Position numbers and translations under genes: made by a program
Shown: piece by piece, positions 1 through 5,509 of the stretch
Position numbering within the stretch: position 1 is the stretch's first letter
Layout of the letters: every line of letters begins with the position of its first letter
The notes under the pieces: generated by a model
Seen by the model: only the letters and a program-made list of their open reading frames with translations
Databases searched by the model: none
Told to the model about the DNA's origin: nothing
NCBI GenBank assembly: GCA_012797915.1
Contig: JAAZOE010000081.1
Location: 1-9,929 of the forward strand
DNA: 9,929 nt
Direction of reading: 5' to 3'
From: Candidatus Zixiibacteriota bacterium
GTDB taxonomy: Bacteria > Zixibacteria > MSB-5A5 > GN15 > JAAZOE01

Positions 1-830
1 CATATATATGGCGCCGGATTGTACTTTACCACCAACTCGGTGTTGATTTGGCACCATGCGCAGCAGATATCCAGAAGCCGTCCCAGACGTGGTAATGTTC
101 CTGTGGAGATTACCTTTCCGGGGATCGCAAATATCATCAGATTGCAAGCCATTGAATAACTGCATGGTCATCGCCGCCGCCGCAAAAACGGCATCGGCCA
201 AGGACCCTACAGAACTGCCAAAATCGGCTTGTGGGACAGCCTCTGGACATCTGCCGCGCACAGACATGGGGCCCCCTGTTTTTAAGCAAACGAAGCCAAT
301 TCTGGTCTTCTGCGCGGACCTAATCGCATGTGGTCGAAGATGATGTTTCCGCAGACCGGGCGCGGCCAAGTCGGGTTCGTTCCTCATAGCAAAGCCATTT
401 TCGCGGCATTAAAGCCAATATGGTCATAAGCCATGCTCGAAAAATGTCATCCAAGGGCTTGCAAAAAGTGACGGGGGTCCGGGTAGGTGGGGATGTGCAA
501 TTGGCGGATTGCGCGTAACAAGGTACGCAACGGTTGGAGACACCCACCGTCCGCCAGTGGCGGAGCGTGGCACCCCATGACCTCATTCCGGGCAGAAGTG
601 GATTCGCCGGAGGCGGAACGCGTATAGGCCGCTGTATAAAATGTAAACAGGGTAATTGTTTGATTCACTGTACTTTGCGCCGAGGGTGCGCGGGGGGAGT
701 AAATTTATACAACCTGCCAGAAATATCTCGAATCGGGCGTCTGCCCCGCCGATAAACGAGTATACAAGATATAACCCAACAGGCGTTTTACAATCTGCCG
801 CAGGGAGGCGACCATACGCGGAGGTAAGGC
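1..830. other. long stretch without a convincing gene
   Basis: No open frame here has a good start, ribosome binding site and coding character together; those present are short and overlap on both strands. Two forward frames are open from the window edge, one to TAA at 157-159 (52 codons) and one to TAA at 93-95. Either could be the 3' end of a truncated upstream gene, but I recognise neither product. A perfect small inverted repeat TCCGCC-AGT-GGCGGA lies at 550-564, and a similar imperfect one around 603-618. AT-rich tracts with TATA-like hexamers occur at 635-640, 706-711 and 761-766, but none has a matching -35 box at normal spacing. The stretch looks less GC-rich than the rest of the window. 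Confidence 0.6.
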
Positions 831-1484
831 ATGCGCAGACTTCTCGTGACGGCGTTTCTGGCGGTTATCCTCATGGCGCCCATAGCCCCGACGGCCCGGG
901 CCGAGGTGACCGTCGGTGCGACCATCGGCGATGACGGCCTGAAGGAATTCCATCTGGCCATCGGCCGGCAGTACAATTATTCGGAAAAAGAGATCGTGGC
1001 CATTCAAAAGCGGAACATCCCGGAAGACGAACTGCCGGTCCTCTTTTGCATAGCCCGGCGGGCCCAGGTCTCCCCGATGACTATCGCCAAGCTTCGCCTC
1101 GGCGGACAGTCGTGGTGGGATATCACCATTCACTACGGCCTGTCGCCGGATCTGTTTTTCATACCCGTTGACGTCGATCCCGGCCCCCCCTACGGCCGGG
1201 CGTACGGGTATTACAAGGACAAGGATAAGCATCACTGGAAGACGGTCCGTCTGGAGGACGTCGAAATTATCAACCTGGTGAACCTGCGGTTCATCTGCGA
1301 ACGGTATAAAAAGGCTCCGTCCGAGGTTATCCGGATGCGGGCCCGCGGTGACAATTTTGTCCGGATCCACGGCGAGGTGAAACGAGGCAAGGAGGCCAAG
1401 AAGGAATCGGCCCCGAACGCGGTCGTGGTCAACGAAAAGCGGGAAGGCAAGAAGCAGAGCCAGGGAAAGGGTCATAAGAAGTAG
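831..1484 (+). CDS. secreted protein of unknown function with repeated helical motif and Lys-rich tail
   Basis: This is a 217-residue protein whose family I cannot name. Residues 1-24 form a signal peptide: MRR, a hydrophobic core LLVTAFLAVILMA, and an A-x-A cleavage site (ARA) before E25, so it is probably periplasmic or exported. The mature part contains three similar segments of about 29 residues (44-72, 74-102, 155-183) that align without gaps: Ile, then S/A-x-x-x-[IV], a central [ILM], Arg, Gly, an aromatic pair and a closing Ile. Between copies two and three is a Gly/Pro/Tyr-rich stretch (117-128, GPPYGRAYGYY). Residues 184-217 are a Lys-rich, low-complexity tail, probably disordered. 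The start is well supported by GGAGGT at 820-825, five bases before the ATG. No partner gene is obvious; the next gene lies 165 bp downstream beyond a hairpin. Coding is confident; function is unknown. Confidence 0.85.
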   Translation: MRRLLVTAFLAVILMAPIAPTARAEVTVGATIGDDGLKEFHLAIGRQYNYSEKEIVAIQKRNIPEDELPVLFCIARRAQVSPMTIAKLRLGGQSWWDITIHYGLSPDLFFIPVDVDPGPPYGRAYGYYKDKDKHHWKTVRLEDVEIINLVNLRFICERYKKAPSEVIRMRARGDNFVRIHGEVKRGKEAKKESAPNAVVVNEKREGKKQSQGKGHKK

Positions 1485-1499
1485 GTATCAGGCGGCCGG

Positions 1500-1526
1500 C
1501 GCGGGCGGGCTCCTTCCCCGCCCGCG
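1500..1526 (+). terminator. strong GC hairpin after the secreted-protein gene
   Basis: CGCGGGCGGG (1500-1509) pairs perfectly with CCCGCCCGCG (1517-1526) across a 7-base loop, 15 bases after the stop codon. No T-run follows, so it is not a canonical intrinsic terminator. It may stabilise the 3' end, pause polymerase or assist factor-dependent termination. Confidence 0.45.
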
Positions 1527-1582
1527 GAGGCCGAAAAGTGAAAACGACGGCAAAGACCGTTACCGAAAGACGCGAAAAACGC

Positions 1583-1611
1583 TTGTGTAACATATTCCAT
1601 TGGCGTATCCT
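1583..1611 (+). promoter_or_regulatory. weak sigma70-like promoter candidate
   Basis: TTGTGT (1583-1588) and TATCCT (1606-1611) are separated by 17 bases and lie 38 bases before the ATG at 1650. Each hexamer matches only part of the consensus. Position and spacing are the main support. Confidence 0.25.
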
Positions 1612-1649
1612 TCGCCGGTACGATTGAACCCATTCGGAGTCGCCGCGCC

Positions 1650-1940
1650 ATGGTATTGGTATGTGGAATCTGCGGCGCAGGGCAATCATCAGGATCGACC
1701 GCATCGATTTTTAAAGTCCTCGCCGCCGGAACCGGGATTGATGTCCGCAGATGTCCCTCGTGCGGGTTTGTCTACTGCACGGACTGCGGGGTCCTGCCCA
1801 AGGGAACCAAGGTGATTTTTTCCCATAATGCCGCCGCCCGGGTGGTTTGTCCCCGGTGTCACCCCGACGGTTTGCGGGCCGACGGCCGGATACCTGATTT
1901 CGACGAAACCGGCGCATTTGCCGGGTGGCGCCGCGGTTGA
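1650..1940 (+). CDS. small protein with four CxxC pairs (cross-brace zinc-finger-like)
   Basis: This is a 96-residue soluble protein with eight cysteines in four CxxC pairs: C5/C8, C35/C38, C43/C46 and C67/C70. The central pairs read CPSCGFVYCTDC, four residues apart, and the last pair is CPRC. Two pairs flanking two closely spaced pairs is the arrangement of double-zinc cross-brace fingers such as FYVE and RING. The RR before C35 and the CG after it also resemble FYVE, but the basic HHCR signature of lipid-binding FYVE domains is absent. It could equally be two simple zinc ribbons. There is no signal peptide, so it is probably cytoplasmic. GGAG at 1636-1639 lies ten bases before the ATG. It stands alone, with a candidate promoter in front and 182 bp to corA. 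Zinc binding is inferred from the cysteines; the partner (protein, lipid or nucleic acid) is unknown. Confidence 0.7.
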   Translation: MVLVCGICGAGQSSGSTASIFKVLAAGTGIDVRRCPSCGFVYCTDCGVLPKGTKVIFSHNAAARVVCPRCHPDGLRADGRIPDFDETGAFAGWRRG

Positions 1941-2109
1941 CGGCCGGGGATCTTTCGGCCGGGATGTTCCCCTTCCCTGCCGGTTGATCCGCGTATTCCC
2001 TCCTCTCGAATTCCGAAAACTCTTTGCTTGGAGTTGGCGCGAAAATGTACTAAGTTACCGGCCAATGGCGGCCGCGAGGGACGTAGCCGGGCCGCTCATC
2101 GAACAGCGT

Positions 2110-2114
2110 GAGGA
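2110..2114 (+). promoter_or_regulatory. ribosome binding site deciding the corA start
   Basis: GAGGA lies eight bases before the ATG at 2123. It overlaps an in-frame GTG at 2108 that would otherwise add five residues, so the ATG at 2123 is the better start. Confidence 0.6.
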
Positions 2115-2122
2115 CAGGTGTC

Positions 2123-3037
2123 ATGCGAACCCGGTATACCATCGTCAATCGCAAGCTGGTCGCCGCCGATTCCGATTCCTGCGAAGTCACCATGTTCGTC
2201 AATCCCGACGAGATGGAACGGAAGTACCTGCTGGCCGATCTGAAACTGGACGAACACACTCTGGCTTCGGCCTTGGACCCGGATGAAATCTCCCGTATGG
2301 AGTTCGAACCGGAGCACGTGGCCGTCATTTTCAAACGGCCGAAGAATTACAGCGCCGAGGAGCAGTTTTTGTTCAAGGTCGGATCGGTCGGCGCCTACCT
2401 GTTCAAGGAACGGCTGGTGATCGTCACTGCCGACGACAGCGGACTAATCGAGGATATTCCCCAGATTCCGGCCTTTTCGCCCGGGGGCTTGATCCTGAAG
2501 ATGATTTACCGGTCGATCGTCCATTTCCGCGAACACCTCAAGATCATTTCGCGCATTTCGGATGAACTGCAGAAGAAGATCAACACGGCGCTGGAGAACC
2601 GGCACCTGATCAATATGTTCACCCTGCAGACCAGTCTGGTCTATTACCTCAATTCGCTCAATTCCAACGGGGCGCTGCTGGAGAAACTGCGCAACAACGC
2701 GGCCAAGATCGGGCTGACCACCGAGGAGCTGGAAATCCTCGACGACACGCTGATCGAGAACAACCAGTGCATGAAGCAGGCGCAGATCTATTCCGACATT
2801 CTGGCCGGATTGATGGATGCGCGGGCCTCGATCGTGAGCAACAACCTCAACGTGCTGATGAAGACGCTGACGATCATCACCATCGCCATCATGACCCCGA
2901 CGCTGGTGGTCAGCGCCTTTTCGATGAACGTCGGCATCCCCATGCAGCATCATCCCTACGCTTTCTGGATCATCATGGGCATGGCCTTATTGGCGATGTT
3001 CGGATTTCTGGCGTTTCTGCGCATCAAGCGGTGGTAG
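2123..3037 (+). CDS. CorA-family divalent metal ion channel
   Basis: A 304-residue inner-membrane protein expected to form a pentameric channel for Mg2+, or possibly Co2+/Ni2+, entering the cell. Residues 1 to about 240 form the cytoplasmic funnel, with long charged helices (about 128-240). The sequence leading into the pore helix (ASIVSNNLNVLMKTLT) is the usual CorA block. TM1 runs about 247-266 and TM2 about 277-300, ending in the basic KRW typical of CorA C-termini. The pore-loop signature, normally GMN, is SMN at 267-269 (bases 2921-2929), within FSMNVGIP; the Met and Asn are kept and Gly is replaced by Ser. Length and topology are normal for the family. It is monocistronic in this window and converges on the permease gene across a repeat-filled gap. 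Family assignment is very secure; ion specificity is inferred. Confidence 0.95.
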   Translation: MRTRYTIVNRKLVAADSDSCEVTMFVNPDEMERKYLLADLKLDEHTLASALDPDEISRMEFEPEHVAVIFKRPKNYSAEEQFLFKVGSVGAYLFKERLVIVTADDSGLIEDIPQIPAFSPGGLILKMIYRSIVHFREHLKIISRISDELQKKINTALENRHLINMFTLQTSLVYYLNSLNSNGALLEKLRNNAAKIGLTTEELEILDDTLIENNQCMKQAQIYSDILAGLMDARASIVSNNLNVLMKTLTIITIAIMTPTLVVSAFSMNVGIPMQHHPYAFWIIMGMALLAMFGFLAFLRIKRW

Positions 3038-3040
3038 GGC

Positions 3041-3070
3041 GGGTGGCCCACGTCTTCAGACGTGGGGAAC
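3041..3070 (+). repeat. REP-like palindrome A
   Basis: Head GGGTGGCCCA, then stem CCCACGTC (3047-3054), loop TTCA, and GACGTGGG (3059-3066). It begins three bases after the corA stop. It is the only copy on the + strand; the other four lie inverted to it. No T-run follows. Confidence 0.7.
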
Positions 3071-3110
3071 GGATGCCAGTATCAATCACATCAAAACGAC
3101 CACAGTTGCG

Positions 3111-3141
3111 TGATCCCAGGTCTAAAGACCTGGGGCACCCG
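3111..3141 (-). repeat. REP-like palindrome B
   Basis: Stem CCCAGGTCT (3115-3123) pairs with AGACCTGGG (3126-3134). Read on the - strand the head is GGGTGCCCCA, close to the GGTGGCCCA of copies A, D and E. The head region can also form a small neighbouring hairpin with CCGGTGC at 3149-3155. Confidence 0.65.
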
Positions 3142-3214
3142 GGCTACTCCGGTGCGGACCGTTCAGGACCTCCATAAATATGTTATTATCGGCACTGCTC
3201 AGCCGTCGTCGCTT

Positions 3215-3241
3215 AAACCCACCCGTTGGGTGGGGTACCCG
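3215..3241 (-). repeat. REP-like palindrome C
   Basis: Stem CCCACCC (3218-3224) pairs perfectly with GGGTGGG (3228-3234) across GTT. On the - strand the head is GGGTACCCCA and the tail TGGGTTT, the tail being shared with copies D (TGGGTT) and E. Confidence 0.65.
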
Positions 3242-3310
3242 TATAAATAGTTTTGGCCGAATTGTTGCATGGTGCCATACGTCAATACATTGGCTCTTCA
3301 CAATCAAGCG

Positions 3311-3346
3311 GGAACCCACCCCGCAGTAGCGGGGATGGGCCACCGG
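3311..3346 (-). repeat. REP-like palindrome D
   Basis: CCCA plus CCCCGC (3315-3324) pairs with GCGGGG (3329-3334) and TGGG (3336-3339), leaving one bulged A at 3335 and loop AGTA. On the - strand it begins CCGGTGGCCCA, identical to copy E's head. A perfect palindrome CCGGT-C-ACCGG adjoins it at 3343-3353. Confidence 0.7.
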
Positions 3347-3383
3347 TCACCGGGCCAATGGATAATCAAGCAGGACAATCTAC

Positions 3384-3412
3384 AAAACCCACCATGAATG
3401 GTGGGCCACCGG
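3384..3412 (-). repeat. REP-like palindrome E, also a likely terminator
   Basis: Stem CCCACCAT (3388-3395) pairs with ATGGTGGG (3398-3405). On the - strand the head is CCGGTGGCCCA and the hairpin is followed directly by TTTT (3387-3384), which is terminator geometry. It lies about 20 bases past the stop codon of the - strand permease gene, so it may end that transcript. Confidence 0.7.
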
Positions 3413-3429
3413 CCAATCAATAGTAAAAT

Positions 3430-4644
3430 TTAGGGCAGGCGGGTCCAGAGCCAGACGGCGGCGACGATCAGGCTGGCGACGGTGACCGGGATCCCGACCC
3501 GGGCATGGTCGCGCCAGGAGATGCGGACGCCCAGGCGGGCGGCCTGGTCGATGACGATGATGTTGGCGATGGAGCCGACGACGATCAGGTTGCCGGCCAG
3601 GGTCGAGGAAACGGCCAAGATCGGACCGGCCAGCGGATGGGTGGCCGAGGGCAAAAGCAGCATCACCGCCGGGACGTTGGAAACCAGGTTGGAAAGGACG
3701 ACGCTGAGGCCGAAGAGGGCGGTCGGGGTTTCCGGATCGAGACCCTGCATCCGTAACCAGCGCATGATTTCGGCCAGACAGCCCCATTCCTTCATGGTGT
3801 AATTGACCACGAAGAGACCCATGAACAGGACCAGCAGTTGCCAGTCGACCAGTCCCAGCATTTCGCGGGAACGCATCTTGCGCGAGCAAAGCAGGACGCC
3901 GGCGGCGCTGAGGGCCATCATCTCCCTCGGCCAGGGGGCGATGAGAAATCCGATTACCAGAGCGCCCAAAAGAATGAATCCCTTGGCCGTTTGCCGGAGG
4001 CTGTGGGGAGGCGTTTCGACGCGGATGGTCCGTCCGGGTTGTTCCCAGCGGCCGCGCCAGAGGATGGTTATGACCAGCCAGATAATCGCCAGGCCCAGAG
4101 CCGAGGGCAGGGCGGCCTCGGCCATGTACCGGGAGAAGGACAGGTGCAGTACCTGGCCGATGAGCATGTTCTGGGGATTGCCGATCAGGGTGACGGCGGA
4201 CCCGATGTTGGCGGCGCAGGCCAGGGCCAGAAGATACGGTTTGGGGTCGAGGTTGCGCCGGAGACAGGCCTCAACCAGGACAGGCGTCATGGCCAGGCAG
4301 ACGATATCATTAGCCAGGAGGGCCGACAGGATGGCGGTGACGGCGATGAGGATGGCCAGCAGGAGTCCGGGGGCCACGCGAAGAACGGCCAGACGGCGGA
4401 CCAACTGGGAATAGAAGCCGCTCATTCGGAACTGGGCCGAGACGACCATGAGGGCGAACAACAGAAACAGCGTGGATTCATCCATGGCGGCGCCGAATTC
4501 GGCGGTGGTCATCCGTCCGGCGGCCACCAGCAGGATCGCCCCCAGAACCGCCACCCCGGTGCGGTCCAGGGCCAGTCCGGGCAGATGCCCCAGCATCATG
4601 CCGGTATAGACGATGATGAAGACGATCAACACGAGGGCATCCAC
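3430..4644 (-). CDS. ArsB/NhaD/SLC13-type (ion transporter superfamily) membrane permease
   Basis: A 404-residue polytopic inner-membrane protein, about 10-11 predicted helices, with the inverted two-half build of the ion transporter superfamily (ArsB, NhaD, citrate/SLC13 carriers). The first half has a substrate/cation hairpin block at 145-163 with the motif IGNPQNMLIG. The second half has LSNLVSNVPA (317-326) and STLAGN (347-352) followed by GSIANIIV, the matching loop block. Substrate could be an anion such as arsenite, a dicarboxylate or sulfate, or Na+/H+ exchange; nothing in the motifs or neighbours decides it, and no ars regulator is present. The start is GTG at 4644-4642, supported by GGAGG at 4654-4650 five bases upstream. 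The next Met codon is well inside TM1. It is divergent from the PEP-CTERM gene and convergent with corA. The superfamily call is secure, the substrate is not. Confidence 0.92.
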   Translation of the reverse strand: MDALVLIVFIIVYTGMMLGHLPGLALDRTGVAVLGAILLVAAGRMTTAEFGAAMDESTLFLLFALMVVSAQFRMSGFYSQLVRRLAVLRVAPGLLLAILIAVTAILSALLANDIVCLAMTPVLVEACLRRNLDPKPYLLALACAANIGSAVTLIGNPQNMLIGQVLHLSFSRYMAEAALPSALGLAIIWLVITILWRGRWEQPGRTIRVETPPHSLRQTAKGFILLGALVIGFLIAPWPREMMALSAAGVLLCSRKMRSREMLGLVDWQLLVLFMGLFVVNYTMKEWGCLAEIMRWLRMQGLDPETPTALFGLSVVLSNLVSNVPAVMLLLPSATHPLAGPILAVSSTLAGNLIVVGSIANIIVIDQAARLGVRISWRDHARVGIPVTVASLIVAAVWLWTRLP

Positions 4645-4681
4645 TGCCGCCTCCGCTTCCGTATGGAGTACTCCCGAAAAG

Positions 4682-4709
4682 AAGATACCCCGGCCGCGGC
4701 GGCAGGCAA
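4682..4709 (-). promoter_or_regulatory. sigma70-like promoter candidate for the permease gene
   Basis: On the - strand, TTGCCT (4709-4704) and TATCTT (4687-4682) are 16 bases apart, each matching four of six consensus bases. They sit 37 bases before the GTG start. Confidence 0.35.
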
Positions 4710-4741
4710 GTTTAACTTTTGGTCCGGAGCGGCCGTTTTCG

Positions 4742-4821
4742 ATGGAACTCCTTTCCCTGGAGAGGGTTGCAATCTCCCCCCTGGGGGATCGCGAAGAAGG
4801 ATGGGGGAATGGAACTCCAGG
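4742..4821. promoter_or_regulatory. structured block in the divergent intergenic region
   Basis: ATGGAACTCC occurs twice in direct orientation (4742-4751, 4809-4818). CCTGGAG (4756-4762) and CTCCAGG (4815-4821) are inverted repeats that enclose a perfect hairpin TCCCCC-CT-GGGGGA (4775-4788). It lies between two divergent genes and upstream of the AT-rich promoter-like stretch. It could be an operator or a structured leader; I match it to no known riboswitch. Confidence 0.35.
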
Positions 4822-4827
4822 CGCCTA

Positions 4828-4864
4828 ATTTGGACAAATATTATCCATTATTGATCGTATATTC
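4828..4864 (+). promoter_or_regulatory. AT-rich promoter-like stretch before the PEP-CTERM gene
   Basis: An abrupt AT-rich tract in GC-rich surroundings contains TTGGAC (4830-4835), TATTAT (4839-4844) and TATATT (4858-4863). No pair has ideal spacing (TTGGAC to TATATT is 22 bases), so the exact promoter is undecided. Confidence 0.3.
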
Positions 4865-4902
4865 TGACATGATTCGGAGAAACCCCGCAAGCCCTGGTAA
4901 GG

Positions 4903-4909
4903 AAGGAGG
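4903..4909 (+). promoter_or_regulatory. ribosome binding site deciding the PEP-CTERM start
   Basis: AAGGAGG lies four bases before the ATG at 4914. The same frame is open further upstream from 4719, but only the ATG at 4914 has this site and begins directly with a signal peptide. Confidence 0.75.
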
Positions 4910-4913
4910 CAGC

Positions 4914-5270
4914 ATGACCCGAAGCGGCTTTGTGGTTTTGGTGCTGGCCGCGATATGTCTGGCCGCGCCCCCGGCCGGCGCGTTCGTTTTTGTTCCTGCC
5001 AACCCAGTGGAAGACAATGGCGGACAGATATTGTCTCCATATCCGGCCCTTGGGGAGGGGAATTATCTTCTCAACGAATGGGAGCGGAGTTTTCCGGATG
5101 TTGGAATGGTTATCCCCAATGAGGGGTTCCACATGGCGAAACCTTCGGAGGCGTTCGTGTCGATTCGGTCGGTCCCCCCGCCGGTAGCCACGCCGGAGCC
5201 GGCGGCGGCCATGCTGTTCGGGCTCGGTTTGACGGGAACGGTCATTGTTGCCAGAAAACTTTTACGATAA
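4914..5270 (+). CDS. very small PEP-CTERM sorted secreted protein
   Basis: A 118-residue protein with both export and sorting signals. Residues 1-23 are a signal peptide (hydrophobic VVLVLAAICLAA, ending AGA). The C-terminus has the PEP-CTERM signature: PEP at 94-96 in ATPEPAAA, a hydrophobic helix at about 98-113 rich in Gly/Leu, and a basic end R114 K115 to R118. Such tails are recognised and cleaved by an exosortase at the inner membrane, and the protein is then released or anchored in the envelope or extracellular matrix. After processing only about 70 residues (24-93) remain, with no domain I recognise and no cysteine, so it may be a small structural or matrix peptide. No exosortase is in the window. 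It appears to be a single-gene unit, with promoter-like DNA in front and a strong terminator 26 bases after the stop. Confidence 0.87.
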   Translation: MTRSGFVVLVLAAICLAAPPAGAFVFVPANPVEDNGGQILSPYPALGEGNYLLNEWERSFPDVGMVIPNEGFHMAKPSEAFVSIRSVPPPVATPEPAAAMLFGLGLTGTVIVARKLLR

Positions 5271-5295
5271 CCGCAGCACGTAGTACGCAGCCCAT

Positions 5296-5331
5296 ACCGG
5301 TGGGATTCCTCGTGAATCCCGCCGGTTTTTT
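5296..5331 (+). terminator. rho-independent terminator of the PEP-CTERM gene
   Basis: ACCGGTGGGATTC (5296-5308) pairs with GAATCCCGCCGGT (5314-5326) over 13 positions with one G-U pair and a 5-base loop, then TTTTTT (5326-5331). It separates the PEP-CTERM unit from the exporter operon. Confidence 0.92.
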
Positions 5332-5366
5332 GTGATATGGAAACGGCGTGGCAGAGCAGAAAAGAC

Positions 5367-5394
5367 TTGTTAAAGAGGAAGAAAGCGATAAATT
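5367..5394 (+). promoter_or_regulatory. promoter candidate for the exporter operon
   Basis: TTGTTA (5367-5372) and TAAATT (5389-5394) are 16 bases apart, each matching four of six consensus bases. They lie after the terminator and about 115 bases before the adaptor start, the right place for the operon promoter. Confidence 0.35.
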
Positions 5395-5400
5395 GGCGGC

Positions 5401-5421
5401 AACCGGCCCATTGAACCGGCC
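5401..5421 (+). repeat. tandem AACCGGCC repeat, possible operator
   Basis: AACCGGCC occurs at 5401-5408 and again at 5414-5421, 13 bases apart, each followed by a CAT-T-like extension. It lies just downstream of the candidate -10 box. A regulator binding site is an inference from position and repetition only. Confidence 0.3.
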
Positions 5422-5509
5422 ATGTTGACGGGCTGGAGACAGGGTCAAGGAGAAACTCGGAAACATCCGCCGGGCCGGACACGGAACATCGGAAAATCGA
5501 GAAACGGCA

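Noticed and set aside
507..547. GTAACAAGGTA followed shortly by CGGTTGGA and CACC, as in the 3' end of 16S rRNA
   Set aside because: The intervening 16S bases and all upstream 16S sequence are missing, and the final anti-Shine-Dalgarno region does not match. Too short to call an rRNA fragment; probably coincidence.
705..1475. Long open frame on the - strand opposite the secreted protein
   Set aside because: The + strand frame has a strong ribosome binding site, a signal peptide and internal repeats. The - strand frame is a high-GC shadow with no recognisable features.
2033..2050. Possible sigma54 promoter upstream of corA (TTGGCGCG then TGTAC)
   Set aside because: The -24 part resembles the consensus, but the essential GC of the -12 element is missing. 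TTGCTT/TACTAA nearby is also too weak a sigma70 match to list.
3041..3412. CRISPR array
   Set aside because: The repeats are palindromes with differing stems, irregular spacing and mixed orientation, without uniform spacers and without cas genes.
3838..4854. 338-codon + strand frame opposite the permease gene
   Set aside because: Shadow of the - strand membrane protein; low-complexity Gly/Asp/Gln/Arg translation and no family features.
4870..4913. Cyclic-di-GMP or similar riboswitch before the PEP-CTERM gene
   Set aside because: Fragments such as CCGCAAGCCC loosely recall riboswitch cores, but the required paired helices and conserved loops are absent.
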